A stretch of DNA of 64,000 nucleotides from Arachnopeziza araneosa (lineage: Eukaryota > Ascomycota > Leotiomycetes > Helotiales > Arachnopezizaceae): NCBI GenBank assembly GCA_003988855.1, contig QYAI01000049.1, positions 62,001 through 126,000 on the forward strand, given 5' to 3'. This document shows, piece by piece, positions 43,892-55,190 of the stretch. Within the stretch, counting starts at the first letter, position 1. Every line of letters starts with the position of its first letter. Made by a program: the position numbers and the translations under genes. Below the pieces are notes generated by a model. The model ran no database searches. It had not been told where the DNA came from and worked only from the letters and a program-made list of their open reading frames with translations.

Positions 43892-44964
43892 ATACTGAAT
43901 TGGATGATAGTAGCCGGAAATGTCCTCCTAATAGCAGATACATACGATTGTAGCTAAAATCAAATTACTTCTCATGGACAGAATGGATATGATTTCTTGC
44001 CATGATATTAGTTACAAATCTTCAGACTCTGTTTGATCGTACTTTGTTGTGTGCATGTGGTATACATTGTGAATAACTTTCTAAAATGGCTTAGGAAGTT
44101 GATGACGGTAGTCACAGCAGTGCAAAAGAGGAAAGCTTCACATTCAATTGGATTTCCCTTTTTAGTTAACCTAATGAGGTGTTCTTGCTGCTATACAAGA
44201 TGGAAATAGGCTAGGGAGGCAGGAAAGGGAGACAGGAAAGAGACGATGGAATGTAAGAAAATTTAACTTTGATGAAAAAGCAATGCTCCAACTCCAGTGT
44301 GCCAGGTCAGTACTACATTTTTTGGTCGTTGGAATCTACCAGCCCACCAAATAGTACCGTCCAGAGCTAGGCCAACAGTTTGGAGGAAACTTAACGCTTA
44401 AAGGCATAGTGGAATCGTGAAAGGGAGAGGGGAGAACTGTGACTGACCATGCACCCGGGAAAGATGGGGACAAGTACAGCAAACTTACGCTCCAGTCAAA
44501 TTGACAATAGAGCTTTGGGGGAATGACCGAAAAATAAAGTACAGGAGATAGAAGTAAGGCATGCCAAGCTGAGCACTTGCCCTTTTCCAAATATATGAAT
44601 GATTGTGAAGGAGAAGTAAGATTGAAGAAAAGAGGATCTCAGATGCCAAGTAATATACGATCTAGAATAAACATTGCGCTCCTCTTTTCAAGACTGGATC
44701 GATACTTCTTATTGCCACGGTAATAGGTGGTTACCAAAATTCAGACGATTTAGGGGATGTGGGCGGCCCCGCAAAATCAATTCATCCGAAGCAGCTTCCT
44801 CTCAGCATCTCATCATCTTCAGTTCTGTACAATCTCGACCGCCCAGCCTCCTTTCCTTCAATCGATGCAAGCGCGAGAGCCTTCTTCTCGATTCGCGGGA
44901 CATGCGTTTGCGCCATTTAGTCACAACTCCACGCTTAACCTCATCACTCCATCATTTCCGCGCT
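43892..44964. other. Intergenic region
   Basis: 1.1 kb before the HIT hydrolase gene. Frames at 44336-44590 (-) and 44674-44964 (+) have no recognisable features; the latter is in frame with the HIT gene but probably 5' leader. Confidence 0.5.
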
Positions 44965-45593
44965 ATGGCTTCTCAAGCTCCGAAAACCATCCATTTTGGC
45001 CCCTATGAAGTTACTGATCAGGTATTGAGGAACGATGGCTTTCGGGCTTGGATTATCAACGCTAAATCCCATAGGTCTTCTACAACACACCTCTTTCCTT
45101 TTGTTTATGCAACATAAAACCCATACTCCCTGGGCATGTGCTTATCATCCCGTACAGACAGGTCCTAAGACTCACGGATCTCACTTCGGCAGAAGTAACT
45201 GATCTGTTTACCACTGTGCAGAAAGTCCAAAAGATGTTAGCAAGGGTGTATTTCCGTGAAGCATCAGCAGTAGGAAATGTAGAAGATGGAAGCTTTAATG
45301 TTGCGCTCCAAGATGGTGTGGAATCTGGCCAGACAGTTCCGCATGTTCATTGCCATATCATACCCAGAACCAGGAATTCAAATGAAGGCGTAAGGGGAGA
45401 TGAGATATATGACCGATTACAGGGTGAGCAGGGCAATGTTGGCGGTGGGTATTGGGATAGGCGGCCAGAGCAAAAAGGCAAATTTCCGCAGATTGAGGAT
45501 AAGGATAGACATCCGAGGCCACCAGATGTGATGCAAAAGGAGGCAATTTTCTATAGGGAGCAGATGAATTTACTGGGGATGGGAAGTGAATGA
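44965..45593 (+). CDS. HNT2: HIT-family diadenosine polyphosphate hydrolase (Fhit/Hnt2/Aph1)
   Basis: Two exons (44965-45021, 45075-45593) give 191 residues. The histidine triad is PHVHCHIIPR (H109, H111, H113), the loop that forms the adenylyl-histidine intermediate. Upstream are the substrate-binding stretch FYNTPLSFCLCNIKPILPGH and FNVALQDGVESGQTV. Enzymes of this branch cleave Ap3A and Ap4A to AMP plus ADP or ATP. The insert between the triad and the C-terminus (EQGNVGGGYWDRRP) and the final helix EAIFYREQMNLL are as in fungal homologues. The ATG at 44965 was chosen as the family start; the frame is open further upstream. Confidence 0.92.
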
Positions 45594-45889
45594 GGTGCTC
45601 TCACTAATAGAAGTGATCAGCTAGCTCAATCGGGTTTGCCCAAGATGTAGAACTAAAAGGTAGAGAAGTACCCCTAATTCAGTAAAGGCATCACTAAATT
45701 CTTCACAGAGACTAATTTTCAGTCCTACATATTGCGTCTCAGATTGAATCTCAAGGCGTGAGAAGATACCAGGCCACGTGGGTTTACTTAACCAACCAAT
45801 TGAAGCCACGAATAGACCCACATCTGAAATCCTTTCCGAAAGTTACATTTTCCAAGTTATACCCATACTACCAAAGCCAGTCAACCGTT

Positions 45890-46994
45890 ATGTCTTGGAA
45901 AAGTGTCACAGTCGTCATTACCTGTCTTTCTTCCCCCTTTAAGTACAGTGATCTGGCAGCGCTTGCCTTCCTTGACACATCAGAAGGCAAAATTTATGAT
46001 GATGGCTTCAAAGAGCTGATGAGAGCTCCCGGTCATCGAGCCACTGTGTATGGGATGAGATATAAGGATGAACACATCTCAGTGCTTATCAATAGCGCGT
46101 ATCTACTTTCCACACCCTCTATACTTGTTATTAACCATCGCGGTAGCTTGGGAAAACAGAGACATGCTCACCAAGTTTGAGCACTCAGCTCATTACTACC
46201 ATTATGCCGCGCTGCTTAAGCTCCTTAGAGGCGATCCTCTCCAGAGCATAGAAACACAAATCTTAGAGTACGACATCAGCTTGGCTCAAATTCTTAGATT
46301 GGATGGGCCGCGTTTAGGTGACTACCTAAGTATGCGCACCATTTACTTTCCCTTGGGCCTTGAGCCACAGCAGAGAAAACATGTCTGGATCAGCCCAGGA
46401 CTTTTTAATGGGACCTTGACCTTGAGAAAATATGCGTCGCGACGTCCTTTTAAAGTGCATTTTCCATGGAAAAGCTGGACAATGAGCACTTCAGAGAAGC
46501 CGCTGTCTTTTGATGAGAAGCAAGTTGAGGCGCTGTCAGTTACTCATTTCTGGAGTAGCTGGGAAAACAGAGATTCCTACGTGAGGAGAAGAAGAGTCGA
46601 AGATAAGACTGACGAGTTTCCTGACATAAATGGCAAGATACACGTCAAGATTGTTAAGGGCTTGAGCGAATATGAAATATGGGACTTGAGACTCACGGCT
46701 CTAGGTGCTGTAGGGTGGAAGGATGAGCTGTGGAGAGTCGGGCAGGCTCCGATAGATTCAGAAAGACAATGGGTGTTGGATTGGAGTCGTGAAAAGGAAG
46801 AGAGGTTGGAGAAAGAGAGTCTTGAAAGGAAAGCATTATTGAACATCCGCGCAAAAGAGCAGGAAACTGAGCGAGATGCGAGTAAAAGGAGAGCGGATGT
46901 AGAAGCAAGCCAAGAGGGTGAGAGTTCGATTGCCGTGGGAGATAGCACATTTATAAATTTGCCGATCAGAGAGAGGAAGAAAAGGAAACTATGA
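45890..46994 (+). CDS. Unknown protein, possible alpha/beta-barrel N-terminus
   Basis: Two exons, probably 45890-46094 and 46147-46994, give 350 residues. The N-terminal 100 residues (MSWKSVTVVITCLSSPFKYS onward) have the strand-helix-strand spacing and the late Trp and Phe seen in dimeric alpha/beta-barrel (ABM-like) domains of fungi, but the match is weak. A second unit with KPLSFDEKQVEALSVTHFWS resembles a repeat of the first. The C-terminus is a charged coiled coil (EKEERLEKESLERKALLN) ending in a basic KKRKL, a possible nuclear signal. The intron join giving LINTWENRDM requires a GC donor (GCGCGT); another join using GTATCT at 46099 and the AG at 46158 would also keep frame but drop the Trp. 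Function unknown. Confidence 0.65.
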
Positions 46995-47433
46995 CCAACG
47001 TGAGGGTTCATATGTGAATTCCTTGCGTCTGAAAGGGGCGAAAAATGAGTGACTTGGGTACGCATAAGACCGAGAGAAAAGTCTTCCATCCACAAACCCT
47101 GTTTTGTTTGCTTCCTTGCTATAATCCCGAGGAGAGGTGGAATATTGTAGTTACCAAGCGGCAGCCCTGGAGTAGAACATGTCTTGCTGCTCTGATAAAT
47201 TCTAAACATCAGAGGTAATACTACTTCTATATAATATATAGCTCATAGCATAAGAGATTTTCAATGGATCTAGATGATTTTCAAAATACGGAAACAAATG
47301 AGTGTACATTCTTTTCATAGCCTTTCAGCTGTGTATCCGAGCAACTAAAGAATTGTGTCCAAGGTCCCGCCATTGTCTGTAAAAAGGGCTGAGATCAGCC
47401 TATACAATACCACAATCCTTTTAAATCTACCAC
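46995..47433. other. Convergent 3' region
   Basis: 439 bases between two converging genes; AT-rich, nothing recognised. Confidence 0.6.
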
Positions 47434-48112
47434 TCAAGCCCAACCTAGCTGCACCTCATCAAACCCTTCGCTCCTCCTTCCCTCCTCGATTTTCTCTTCA
47501 AGCTTGGCTTCTTTCACAATGCGTACTCTATCATCATCAGCATCATCTCCAACCTCTAGCTTCAGATTCGTTTCTTTCATTCCTCCCATTTTCGAGATCT
47601 CTATTCCAACAATGACAGCCTCAATAGCCCAAGCCACATAACTCAAGGCTGCAAATATTGTGACCAATTTTGTGACGATACATAATGCCTTGTTGCAGGG
47701 GTTCTGTTTGACAAGATGGATTGCCAAAATAATGAAACTGATGAGGTAGAGAAAGCTGTTAAGGGTGAGGAGGAGGAAGGTCGGGATGCCTGTTGTTACT
47801 AAGGGTATGTGAGTGGTTGGTAAATGGAGAATGTAAAAACCGCTACCTTGTGGAAAGAGATGAGGAGATATGGCGAGGTGGAAACTGGTGAGGATGGAGA
47901 AGGCAGATGTGAATAGTAACAAGGGAATTTGAGCGAAGCGGATTGCGGAGCCGGTGCTTGAAACTGAGAGAGGGGTTAAGATCTAGTTCCCAGTTCAAGA
48001 TTCCAGGGATAAGTTGCTCACTATAGATAGAAAGGGCCAAAATAATGGTTGAGAGGAGACTTTCAAGGACGCGGAGGGGTATAGGGACTTTTTTGGAAGT
48101 TGTGAAAGACAT
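47434..48112 (-). CDS. Four-helix membrane protein (MARVEL-like)
   Basis: Three exons (48112-48022, 47963-47847, 47798-47434) give 190 residues. Four hydrophobic segments are visible: about 12-33, 41-65, 71-100 and 107-135, with short loops, followed by a charged cytoplasmic tail (VGDDADDDRVRIVKEAKLEE). This layout, with an Arg before helix 1 and helix 2 starting SAIRFAQIPLLLF, is typical of fungal MARVEL-domain proteins of unknown role, some related to eisosome components. The join after intron 1 gives LSIYISSTGSAI. Assignment is by topology, not by a diagnostic motif. Confidence 0.75.
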
Positions 48113-49166
48113 TATTGACTGCACAAAGGCTTGGCTTCGAGGATGAAAGATATTGAAGTTTAGAAGAAAGAGGGATATCTAGCTTAAAATAATTTGAAGG
48201 AAGGAGGTAGGAGCCAGAGATGTTATTTAAAGCCAAACACAACATGTCCAGAACCTGGAAGAGTCGACATGCATAATCGATCTAGTTCACTTAATTTAAT
48301 GACGTTCGTGGCAGAACTGATGCATCAACTCAAGAGCAAGGTCTTACGAAGTGTATACTCAATACATATAAAGAATAGAGAAAAACTCAAATAAGTCCTA
48401 TTTTGTACTTTGTTAGTATGTTTATAGTTAGTCTTTCGCTACTTTCGTAAGCGGACATCCGTCCAGGGTGACATGTTATGCAGGGTCGCCAATGAGATGA
48501 ACAGCATTGTAGATCTTAACTAAACTTTTAAATGGATGAGTACGAGCCCAAGGAGTTTCCTACAGAACTCGCGAAATAAAGACGCCAGAAATGATTTATA
48601 AGTCGAGGTTTATAAATACTTCAGACGTTCATATGAGTGGCTATCCAAAAATATTTTGAGTTCTCAATTACGAACCAGAGTATTTTGTCAAGTCATCGCT
48701 AAGGTTCTTCAAAAGCCACTTAGAGTCTCTTGGATCTCTGGTGATTAGATGTTCACAAATCGGTCCGAAGGGTTGGTGTTTACTTTCCATTTGACACTAA
48801 AGTACGCATGTCGATTAGATAATAAGGGTGGAAGACGATATACTTTAAAGGGGCTGAAAGTTAAATCGATAATTTTTATACAGGTCCAGGACTCGAATCT
48901 GACCCAATCTTTCGACGTAGAGTAAAAAAATAACGCAAGTAAGCTTTAAGTGAGGGAGGGAAACGTAAACCCCAAGTCCAGAAGTGAGGTCCTAATAAAT
49001 TCAAAAGAGGAGCATGCTCAAAAATCCAAAGCTCGCATAGGATTGAGAGGCAAAACTGATAACCTACAACATTTAAGATTGCACCTGGTAGGGGGAGAGC
49101 TTAAAGTGTAGGTAGGTCAGAACCCAAGCCCAAGTTGTGTATGGGGTCAGATTTTTATTCGGGGGG

Positions 49167-49198
49167 ACTCCGCATCAGGGCCTTGGCCCTGGCGGAGT
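49167..49198. other. Strong hairpin, 14-bp stem
   Basis: ACTCCGC, two bases, CAGGGCC, TT loop, GGCCCTG, GCGGAGT. Fourteen pairs with a single 2-base bulge. Confidence 0.9.
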
Positions 49199-49279
49199 AG
49201 AAACTTCACCCTGTTGAGTCTAGGGGGTTGTTTTTCGTAGGTGACCAGGCGGATGATTTGGAGGGACCTTGGCGTGATG

Positions 49280-49311
49280 TCTACCACTCTATGGCGCTGA
49301 TAGGTGGTAGA
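49280..49311. other. Hairpin, 8-bp stem
   Basis: TCTACCAC pairs with GTGGTAGA across a 16-base loop. Confidence 0.85.
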
Positions 49312-49590
49312 CTACAAATGGTCATTATGGTCAGTGATCCTTACCACTCGGCCACTCGCACTTGTGTCGGTTGTTGATAGGGACTGTCCATCTTATTTAA
49401 TATTATTAAGGTAGGTAGCAGAAAGAAATGAAAGCCATTAAGCGGGGACAAAATATTGTCACGTAGCAACCAGATGCGTACCATATCAGAGATGGTATTT
49501 ATTTATATCTTTACAATAGAATTGAGGGGTTCACAATATTGGTGAAATATTTAGTAATGAGGTATGTTCTTATATCCACAATACTTTTCT

Positions 49591-50424
49591 CTACTTTGGC
49601 ACCTTCATCACTTCTATCATCTCCCGAAACTCTTCCTGCCTCTTCAACTCCCACTTCTCATAACTCTTCTGCGCCATTCCCACCGGAATATCTGTCTTTC
49701 CCTCACACAGCCCATGCCACGTTTCTTTTGTAAACTGGTCCAGCGGCATGCCGATACTCCCGCCATTTTTAATATCCGGCTGGTGTTTTTCGTCATGCAA
49801 CTCCGTCTGTACAGCAGGAGGCAGGATCTCAATGATTTTCACATTGCTACCATTCAATTGCTCTCTGAGGGCAAGAATGAGATGATGTAATGCGGCTTTG
49901 GAAGCACTGTAGTTCGGGGCTCGAACCATTGGAATTAGGGCTAGGCCCGAGGTCGTGAAGATGAGAGATGTTGGTGAAGACTGCTTCTCGAGGAAAGGAA
50001 GGAAAGCAGTGATGAGATAAAGGTAAGACGTGTAATTGGTTGTTAGTTCGAGATTGATGGCTTTGAAGTCAATAGATTCTGGTTTTGTGAAGTCAAGGCC
50101 TCGCTGGATTCCAGAGTTTAGGAATACGCAATCGAGCTTAGGATAGGACTTGATAATGCTACGAGTTCTGTTAGTATTTTACACTCAAAGAATGAGAACA
50201 ATTGACTTCGTCACAAACGAAGGAATAGCATCCAAGTCTGTAATATCAAACTGAATTGTTGATGTCTTGTCCTTCCCATGCGTGCGAGCAAATGTATCCA
50301 AATTCTCCTTTCTTCGACCAACTGCAATCACGTAACTACCATTCTCTATCATCTTCTCCGACAACGCGAGTCCGATCCCACTGGTAGCGCCCAGCACGAG
50401 GACGGTTTTGTATGTGAAAGACAT
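49591..50424 (-). CDS. Short-chain dehydrogenase/reductase
   Basis: Two exons (50424-50207, 50158-49591) give 261 residues. The nucleotide-binding glycine motif is LGATSGIG (11-18), followed by GRRKENL, which favours NADP(H). Catalytic YXXXK is YSASK (Y156, K160), with FTTSG about fourteen residues upstream supplying the serine, and NSGI in place of the usual NNAG. The C-terminal PAVQTELHDE is the usual SDR segment after the active site. The arrangement resembles the classical DltE/YoxD-type subfamily. Substrate cannot be inferred. Confidence 0.9.
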
Positions 50425-51104
50425 GTTGCACGGCACAGGCGCTGAGAGGATCTGAAGTATCAAAAGAAACGAGAAAATGTTAAGAATGCAGAGTGCTGTT
50501 CAATTAGAATATAATCAAAAAGGAATATGAGGAGAGAGTCAATCTATTATTGTGGAAGGTAATAAGTACCTACCCTAGTCAATATTATGATATCATACTG
50601 TTAGTGCATTTTTAGCATTTGCTTCTCCATCAATTCCATCTATATTAGATATTTCAAAATCATCTTCGACTAGTCCAAAGTGAACAGGTGTGCAAAAAGA
50701 GGAATTCGCAAATAGTAAGGGGTCGCAAGAGATGCCCTTAGAGGGTGCTAGCTAGATCTCACCTATGTGACTAGAGGGAATTATGGAGCTATCACCTCTG
50801 TAAACGCGCAACTCATCGCAGGAGGGATTTTTTTCAACCAAGGCAATCAAAGGGTTCAAATCGGAAGCATTGGAAATCATCACAGATAAGAAGGAGGATT
50901 CTCAAATTTCATGTATTGATTGCTCAGCGCCCGACGCTAGCTTTCTCTACACCCAGATGTCTCCCATCAATGCTGACCTTTTTGGAAATTCGCAAACAAC
51001 GCCAATGAAGTCTTGGGTATCATCCTCCCTAACAAGAACGCCACAGATGCAAGTAAGAGTCGAGGCGAGATTACCACTATGCAGAAACAATCAAGTTTGA
51101 ACAA
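50425..51104. other. Intergenic region
   Basis: 680 bases between the SDR start and the next minus-strand gene's stop. The frame 50870-51100 (+) has no recognisable features. Confidence 0.55.
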
Positions 51105-52482
51105 TTAGGTCTGGGGCGCAATGCTTTCAGCCTCCTCCTTCTCCTTGCGTTCCTTCTCAGCCTGTAGCATCGTTAAGCGCTTCTTCTCTTCAGGATCGAT
51201 GAGATCATCGTCATCACTCCACTCAGAATCATGATCGGGGATGAGAGGCAGAGCCAGACGTTTCCAGTAACGCTTCTCCTTGCGATACTGGCCAGCCCGA
51301 GTCTTCAACTCATTGAGCTCAGGGTTATCGGTCATGCATCGACGAGCTGCACGGAGATAATCGCTAGCCCGGTATGCGGCAGCTCTCATATCGTTAATCT
51401 GTCCCGCCAGTTCGTCATTGATGTTACGTTCCTGAGCCAGCTGGTCACGATAATTCTGGTGCCAAGCACAAGTATCACGCTCGTGTTGCTCTTTGTAGCA
51501 GTGCATCTTTTCGAGGACATCAGCAAGGATGTTAGCTGCATGAACAGCCAGCTTGTAATTCTCCTTTCGATCAAACTCGGCCGTCTCAAGAGCCTTACGT
51601 AGTTCAGAATTCTCCTTTTCCAGATTCTTCGAGCCCTCTGTACCCTGGTTAGTAGTTATCTATGAAGCGAAGGATTAATTGCTTACCATTCATCTCAGCA
51701 GCAACTACAGCGACGAGCTCGTCATTGGTCAAGTTCATATTCTTTGCCTTGTCTCTAACCTTGCCGATCTTCTCAACGATAGCCGCGGTCATTTTCTGGT
51801 TGTGGTGGAGAGTCTGAGAGAGTTCTTCGACTAATGACATGACAAAGTTCAGATCAGATTGGTGTCCAGCTGGTGTTGGAAAACCGACCATTCCTCCCAT
51901 ACCTCCACCATTCATGCCGTTGGTATGATTGATCGGTGGAGATGGAGATGGGGGAGCCTGTCGAGGATTGGCAGGTCCAGCTCCTGGAGAGTCTGCATAG
52001 CTGGGGTAATTCATGGCTGTATCTCCGCGTACGTCTCGTGCTCTAGCGTGAGCTTCGGCGATTTGGCGCGATTGGTCTTTGGAGATTCGAAGTTGATAAT
52101 TTGGCTTGCCGCTTGGGTGGATGCCAAACGGATTGTTCAATTGAGGTAGGATTCCGTAGGCTATGGTACGACCAGTGTCGATGATTCCGTATTGTTCAGA
52201 GGCCTTACGGGCTTGGATGGCTTCACGAGAGTGAGCTTCGGCGATCTGGCGAGTTGCGATGGCGTTCCTCTCAGTCAATCGACGCGATTGCTCGCTGGTA
52301 AGTGGGACTTTGGAGTCGCGCTCGCCGCTTGGGTGGAGATCAAGAGGGTTCAACTGAAGCTCAGGATCACCTGCGAAAGGGTTGTTGTGAGGTAGAGGCT
52401 TCGAAACGGCCTTGCTCTGAATTGCGGCTCGAGCGGAGCCCGACGCGCCATCATTAGCGTTGTTTCCCTTCATGTTGGACAT
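51105..52482 (-). CDS. Coiled-coil protein of unknown function
   Basis: Two exons (52482-51687, 51637-51105) give 442 residues. The N-terminus holds a duplicated motif: NPLDLHPSGERDSKVPLTSE and, about 80 residues later, NPFGIHPSGKPNYQLRISKD, each followed by QSR and a helix with AEAHSRE or AEAHARA. A Gly/Met-rich linker comes next, then helices LNFVMSLVEELSQTLHHNQK and a long coiled coil (NLEKENSELRKALETAEFDR). The C-terminus has an acidic WSDDDDLIDPEE and ends IAPQT. Similar proteins occur across Leotiomycetes and Sordariomycetes as conserved hypotheticals, as far as I recall. No enzyme motif is present. Confidence 0.8.
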
Positions 52483-52947
52483 GATTTGTTGTTTGGCGAG
52501 TAAGCGCGCGCTTGTGAGAATTGGAAAGAGGGTGTGGGTGGGGCGATTCGTGGGTTGGTGAATAATCGCTTATTTAATCACGTGACATTTCCCAGCTGAT
52601 CTACAATCAATGATACCAGCACAACTGGGAACGATGAAGTCACCACAGAGATATTCCCATTTCCGAGATCATGAGCAATCAGATTGGTGGAATTTCCTTC
52701 TATTACTTTTTCTTCCTTTATCATCAGTACCGGGACGGGCTTTATGTATGCTATGAAGGATAAAGTAATGGACAGAAGAGAGGCTAGAGGGACCTTTTCT
52801 TTGTTGGTATCATCTTGGTCAATTTCTGATTCCAGATATCTGTAGTACTCCACAGTGGCCCTAGAATTCTTACCTGCTCCCAATAGAGGTTTGCGGCTGT
52901 ACTCAATTTCGTGAATCAATTTGTGAGCTGATGCCACACAACTTGAC
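52483..52947. other. Short intergenic region
   Basis: 465 bases; promoter of the coiled-coil gene and 3' region of FTA4. An open frame at 52578-52997 (-) overlaps the FTA4 end out of frame and is probably chance. Confidence 0.6.
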
Positions 52948-53697
52948 TCAACTCGAACCCAGCAGAGCCAACACTCTTCCCTCTTCCTCCCCATCAATAT
53001 CCATCCGTTCCACTTCCAATTCTTGTCTATCTTCTAAGCCTGCAACCCCTCTCTCAACCCTCAGCAATAACCTCCTCATCCTCTCTAACTCCACTTCAAT
53101 CTCTCCATTCTTGGTTATCAGATTCTTTTGCACTTCTCCCTCTTGCCCAAAGGGGTCCATTAGCGTCTTCAGACATCTCAGGCTGTTAACTTTTTCCCTC
53201 GCCGCTTTCCTCCTTTCTCTTAACCCTATCAGTTTCTGCTGCAGCATCTTATATTTTTCCGCCTGCTCTTCCGCGCCCCCGTCCCATTCATCTGGCAACT
53301 GTTCAATTATCTCTTCTTTCCCTTAGATCATATATCAGTATCCTCTCAATCCAAATAGTCACATCATCGCAAACTCACTAAAATCCGCATCCCTCTCCGC
53401 CCACTCCTCCCCAACCACTACCCCTCTCTCGCTCTTAGTCCAATATAAACGATCCACCTGCTCAGCCACATGTCTCGTAGCCTGCGGTCCGTACACGAGC
53501 TTATTATGCCTTTTCAGTAAACCGTTCAACTTGTGTAGTGCATCATCGATGGATTTCTGCCGCAGAGAGTTTTCCTCATCTGTGGTGTTTTTCGTGAGGA
53601 ATACGGATGATGGGGAAAGGGGTTGTGAGAGGAGAAGAATCTGTTGACGGAGGAAGGAGATCTTGAGATCGATTATCGTGGGCGGTTCTGTGGCCAT
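52948..53697 (-). CDS. FTA4: Kinetochore (Sim4/CCAN) subunit Fta4
   Basis: Two exons (53697-53379, 53321-52948) give 230 residues. The N-terminus TIIDLKISFLRQQILLLSQP and the block LNGLLKRHNKLVYGPQATRH followed by VAEQVDRLYW are hallmarks of the fungal Fta4 family (CENP-U-related), part of the inner kinetochore Sim4/COMA complex. After the intron come ELPDEW-like EQLPDEWDG and a coiled coil ending in GEIEVELERMRRLL. Length fits. Nuclear, at centromeres. Confidence 0.88.
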
Positions 53698-55190
53698 AAC
53701 TAGGTAGTTGTGGATGTTGTTCTTTGGAGGGGAGGATTGGGAGACGCGAAGCGCGTCAGATACCCAGGAAGGTATGCACGTGATGCTATTTCCGCTGAGT
53801 GGATTTTGGTTGGTGGATGTGCATGATAGGTATTTACTATAATAATATATTCTGTGTTTAAATCTCAAATTGAGATTTGGTTTTCTCTGTTCTGATCAAA
53901 GTAGAGAGTATAACGCAGTCACCGTTATTTGGTTTGGGTACGGTATGGAAGAAACTTGAAAGAAAAAGAACAACAGTGAGGAAATCAACGACGTACAAGA
54001 AGCCTTGGATCACGCAAAGACCGGCGACGGCTTGATTTACGTTTGGCTACATTGTTTTCGAAACATACACTTGCAAGAGCCAGCCGAATGATCGGAGGCT
54101 CCTCCAATGACTCCGACAGAAATATGAGCAAGTCAGATAAAGTAGGGGCAGCTAAGACAAGTTGTCTTAGCCACGCTTACCTCTTACCAAGCTTTGTCTG
54201 CTATCTCATTTGGTGGAAGGCCTCAAGACCTATCGTTTTCTCGTCATGGTGCGCAGCATGGAGACCCTATATCACGTCGTCATTAGATTCATGTGCCTCG
54301 CTTCTGGAAGTATAAAAAAGGTTTCCAAAATGGCTTGGAGGTGAGACGGGCAAGTGGTTCGGCTGCCGCTAGCCTTCCGTCCACTCACCTCAGCAACTTT
54401 CACCAGTCACAATCCACGGATCAACAGATGGTTGATGGACTCTAAACGGGGACAGTACGGGGTATCCGACCGAGTGTATTGAAACTCTTCCGGATTGCGG
54501 GTGGAAATGCTCAGGAAAAGACCCGGATGATGAAGAACGTCATCGTATTATCCATGACTAGATCTACCGCTAGGGAACGATTAACCTTATTCTTTCATCA
54601 AGGTACAGTACAGCAACGCCTGCGCGAGCACGGGATTGTCGAATCAAGCCAGCTGAACCACCCTCACGACCTTTTCCTCCCGCCAACAAGGGACGGCGAA
54701 AGGATCAACCATCTTATGATGCCGTCCCATTCAGTCGGCATGCAGCAACTTAGATCAATGTGGCGCCCAGCGGGTGTGTGCAAAATTCTGGCGATGGCTG
54801 AGGTTGGATGAAGATTTCGGCATGGAATAATATATATTGGTTAATGCACCCCGACCGGATGCCCAGACGATTCCCAGATTCTGCGTTCCACCATCTAGAC
54901 TATTCGATCTTGTTTTTCAGGGACGCGGCCAACCTCACAGATGCCTTCGGTAGGGTGTGGAGAATTTTAGCATCAAGAGTACCAGACCCGGAAGTGGTAC
55001 GAAGCAGATTCCAGCCGCTTTTAGCCTATCGGATCGACATCTGGCGTCTTTTCCCACCTCAAGGGTCGCCGTCCCAAGACCATCTTAGTGGTGTTGGTAT
55101 CTAGGCTGTACGATAACCTACCTTGACACCGGTGTCGACTTCCGGATATCTCTCCTCGTCTTAACCTCGCTCTTCCACGACCGTGCATGA
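53698..55190. other. Transporter upstream region
   Basis: 1.5 kb before the sugar transporter. Open frames at 54479-54811 and 54808-55104 show no domain and are probably chance. No repeat recognised. Confidence 0.5.

Larger units (their letters stand above)
48113..49590. other. AT-rich gene-free region with inverted repeats
   Basis: 1.5 kb without any credible frame. Contains two hairpins (49167-49198; 49280-49311) and an isolated match to a Pol III A-box on the minus strand at 49344-49354, without a B-box. Possibly remains of a small transposable element. Confidence 0.5.

Noticed and set aside
24412..48112. A biosynthetic gene cluster around the transcription factor and SDR
   Set aside because: No backbone enzyme (PKS, NRPS, terpene synthase) is present and the neighbours are housekeeping genes.
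49344..49354. Perfect Pol III A-box (TGGCCGAGTGG) on the minus strand, suggesting tRNA-Ser/Leu or a SINE
   Set aside because: No B-box, no cloverleaf and no acceptor stem found downstream; probably chance or a decayed copy.
52578..52997. 139-codon minus-strand frame next to FTA4
   Set aside because: Overlaps the FTA4 coding end out of frame and has no family features.
54479..55104. Two plus-strand frames before the sugar transporter
   Set aside because: No start context, domain or intron support; likely promoter sequence.
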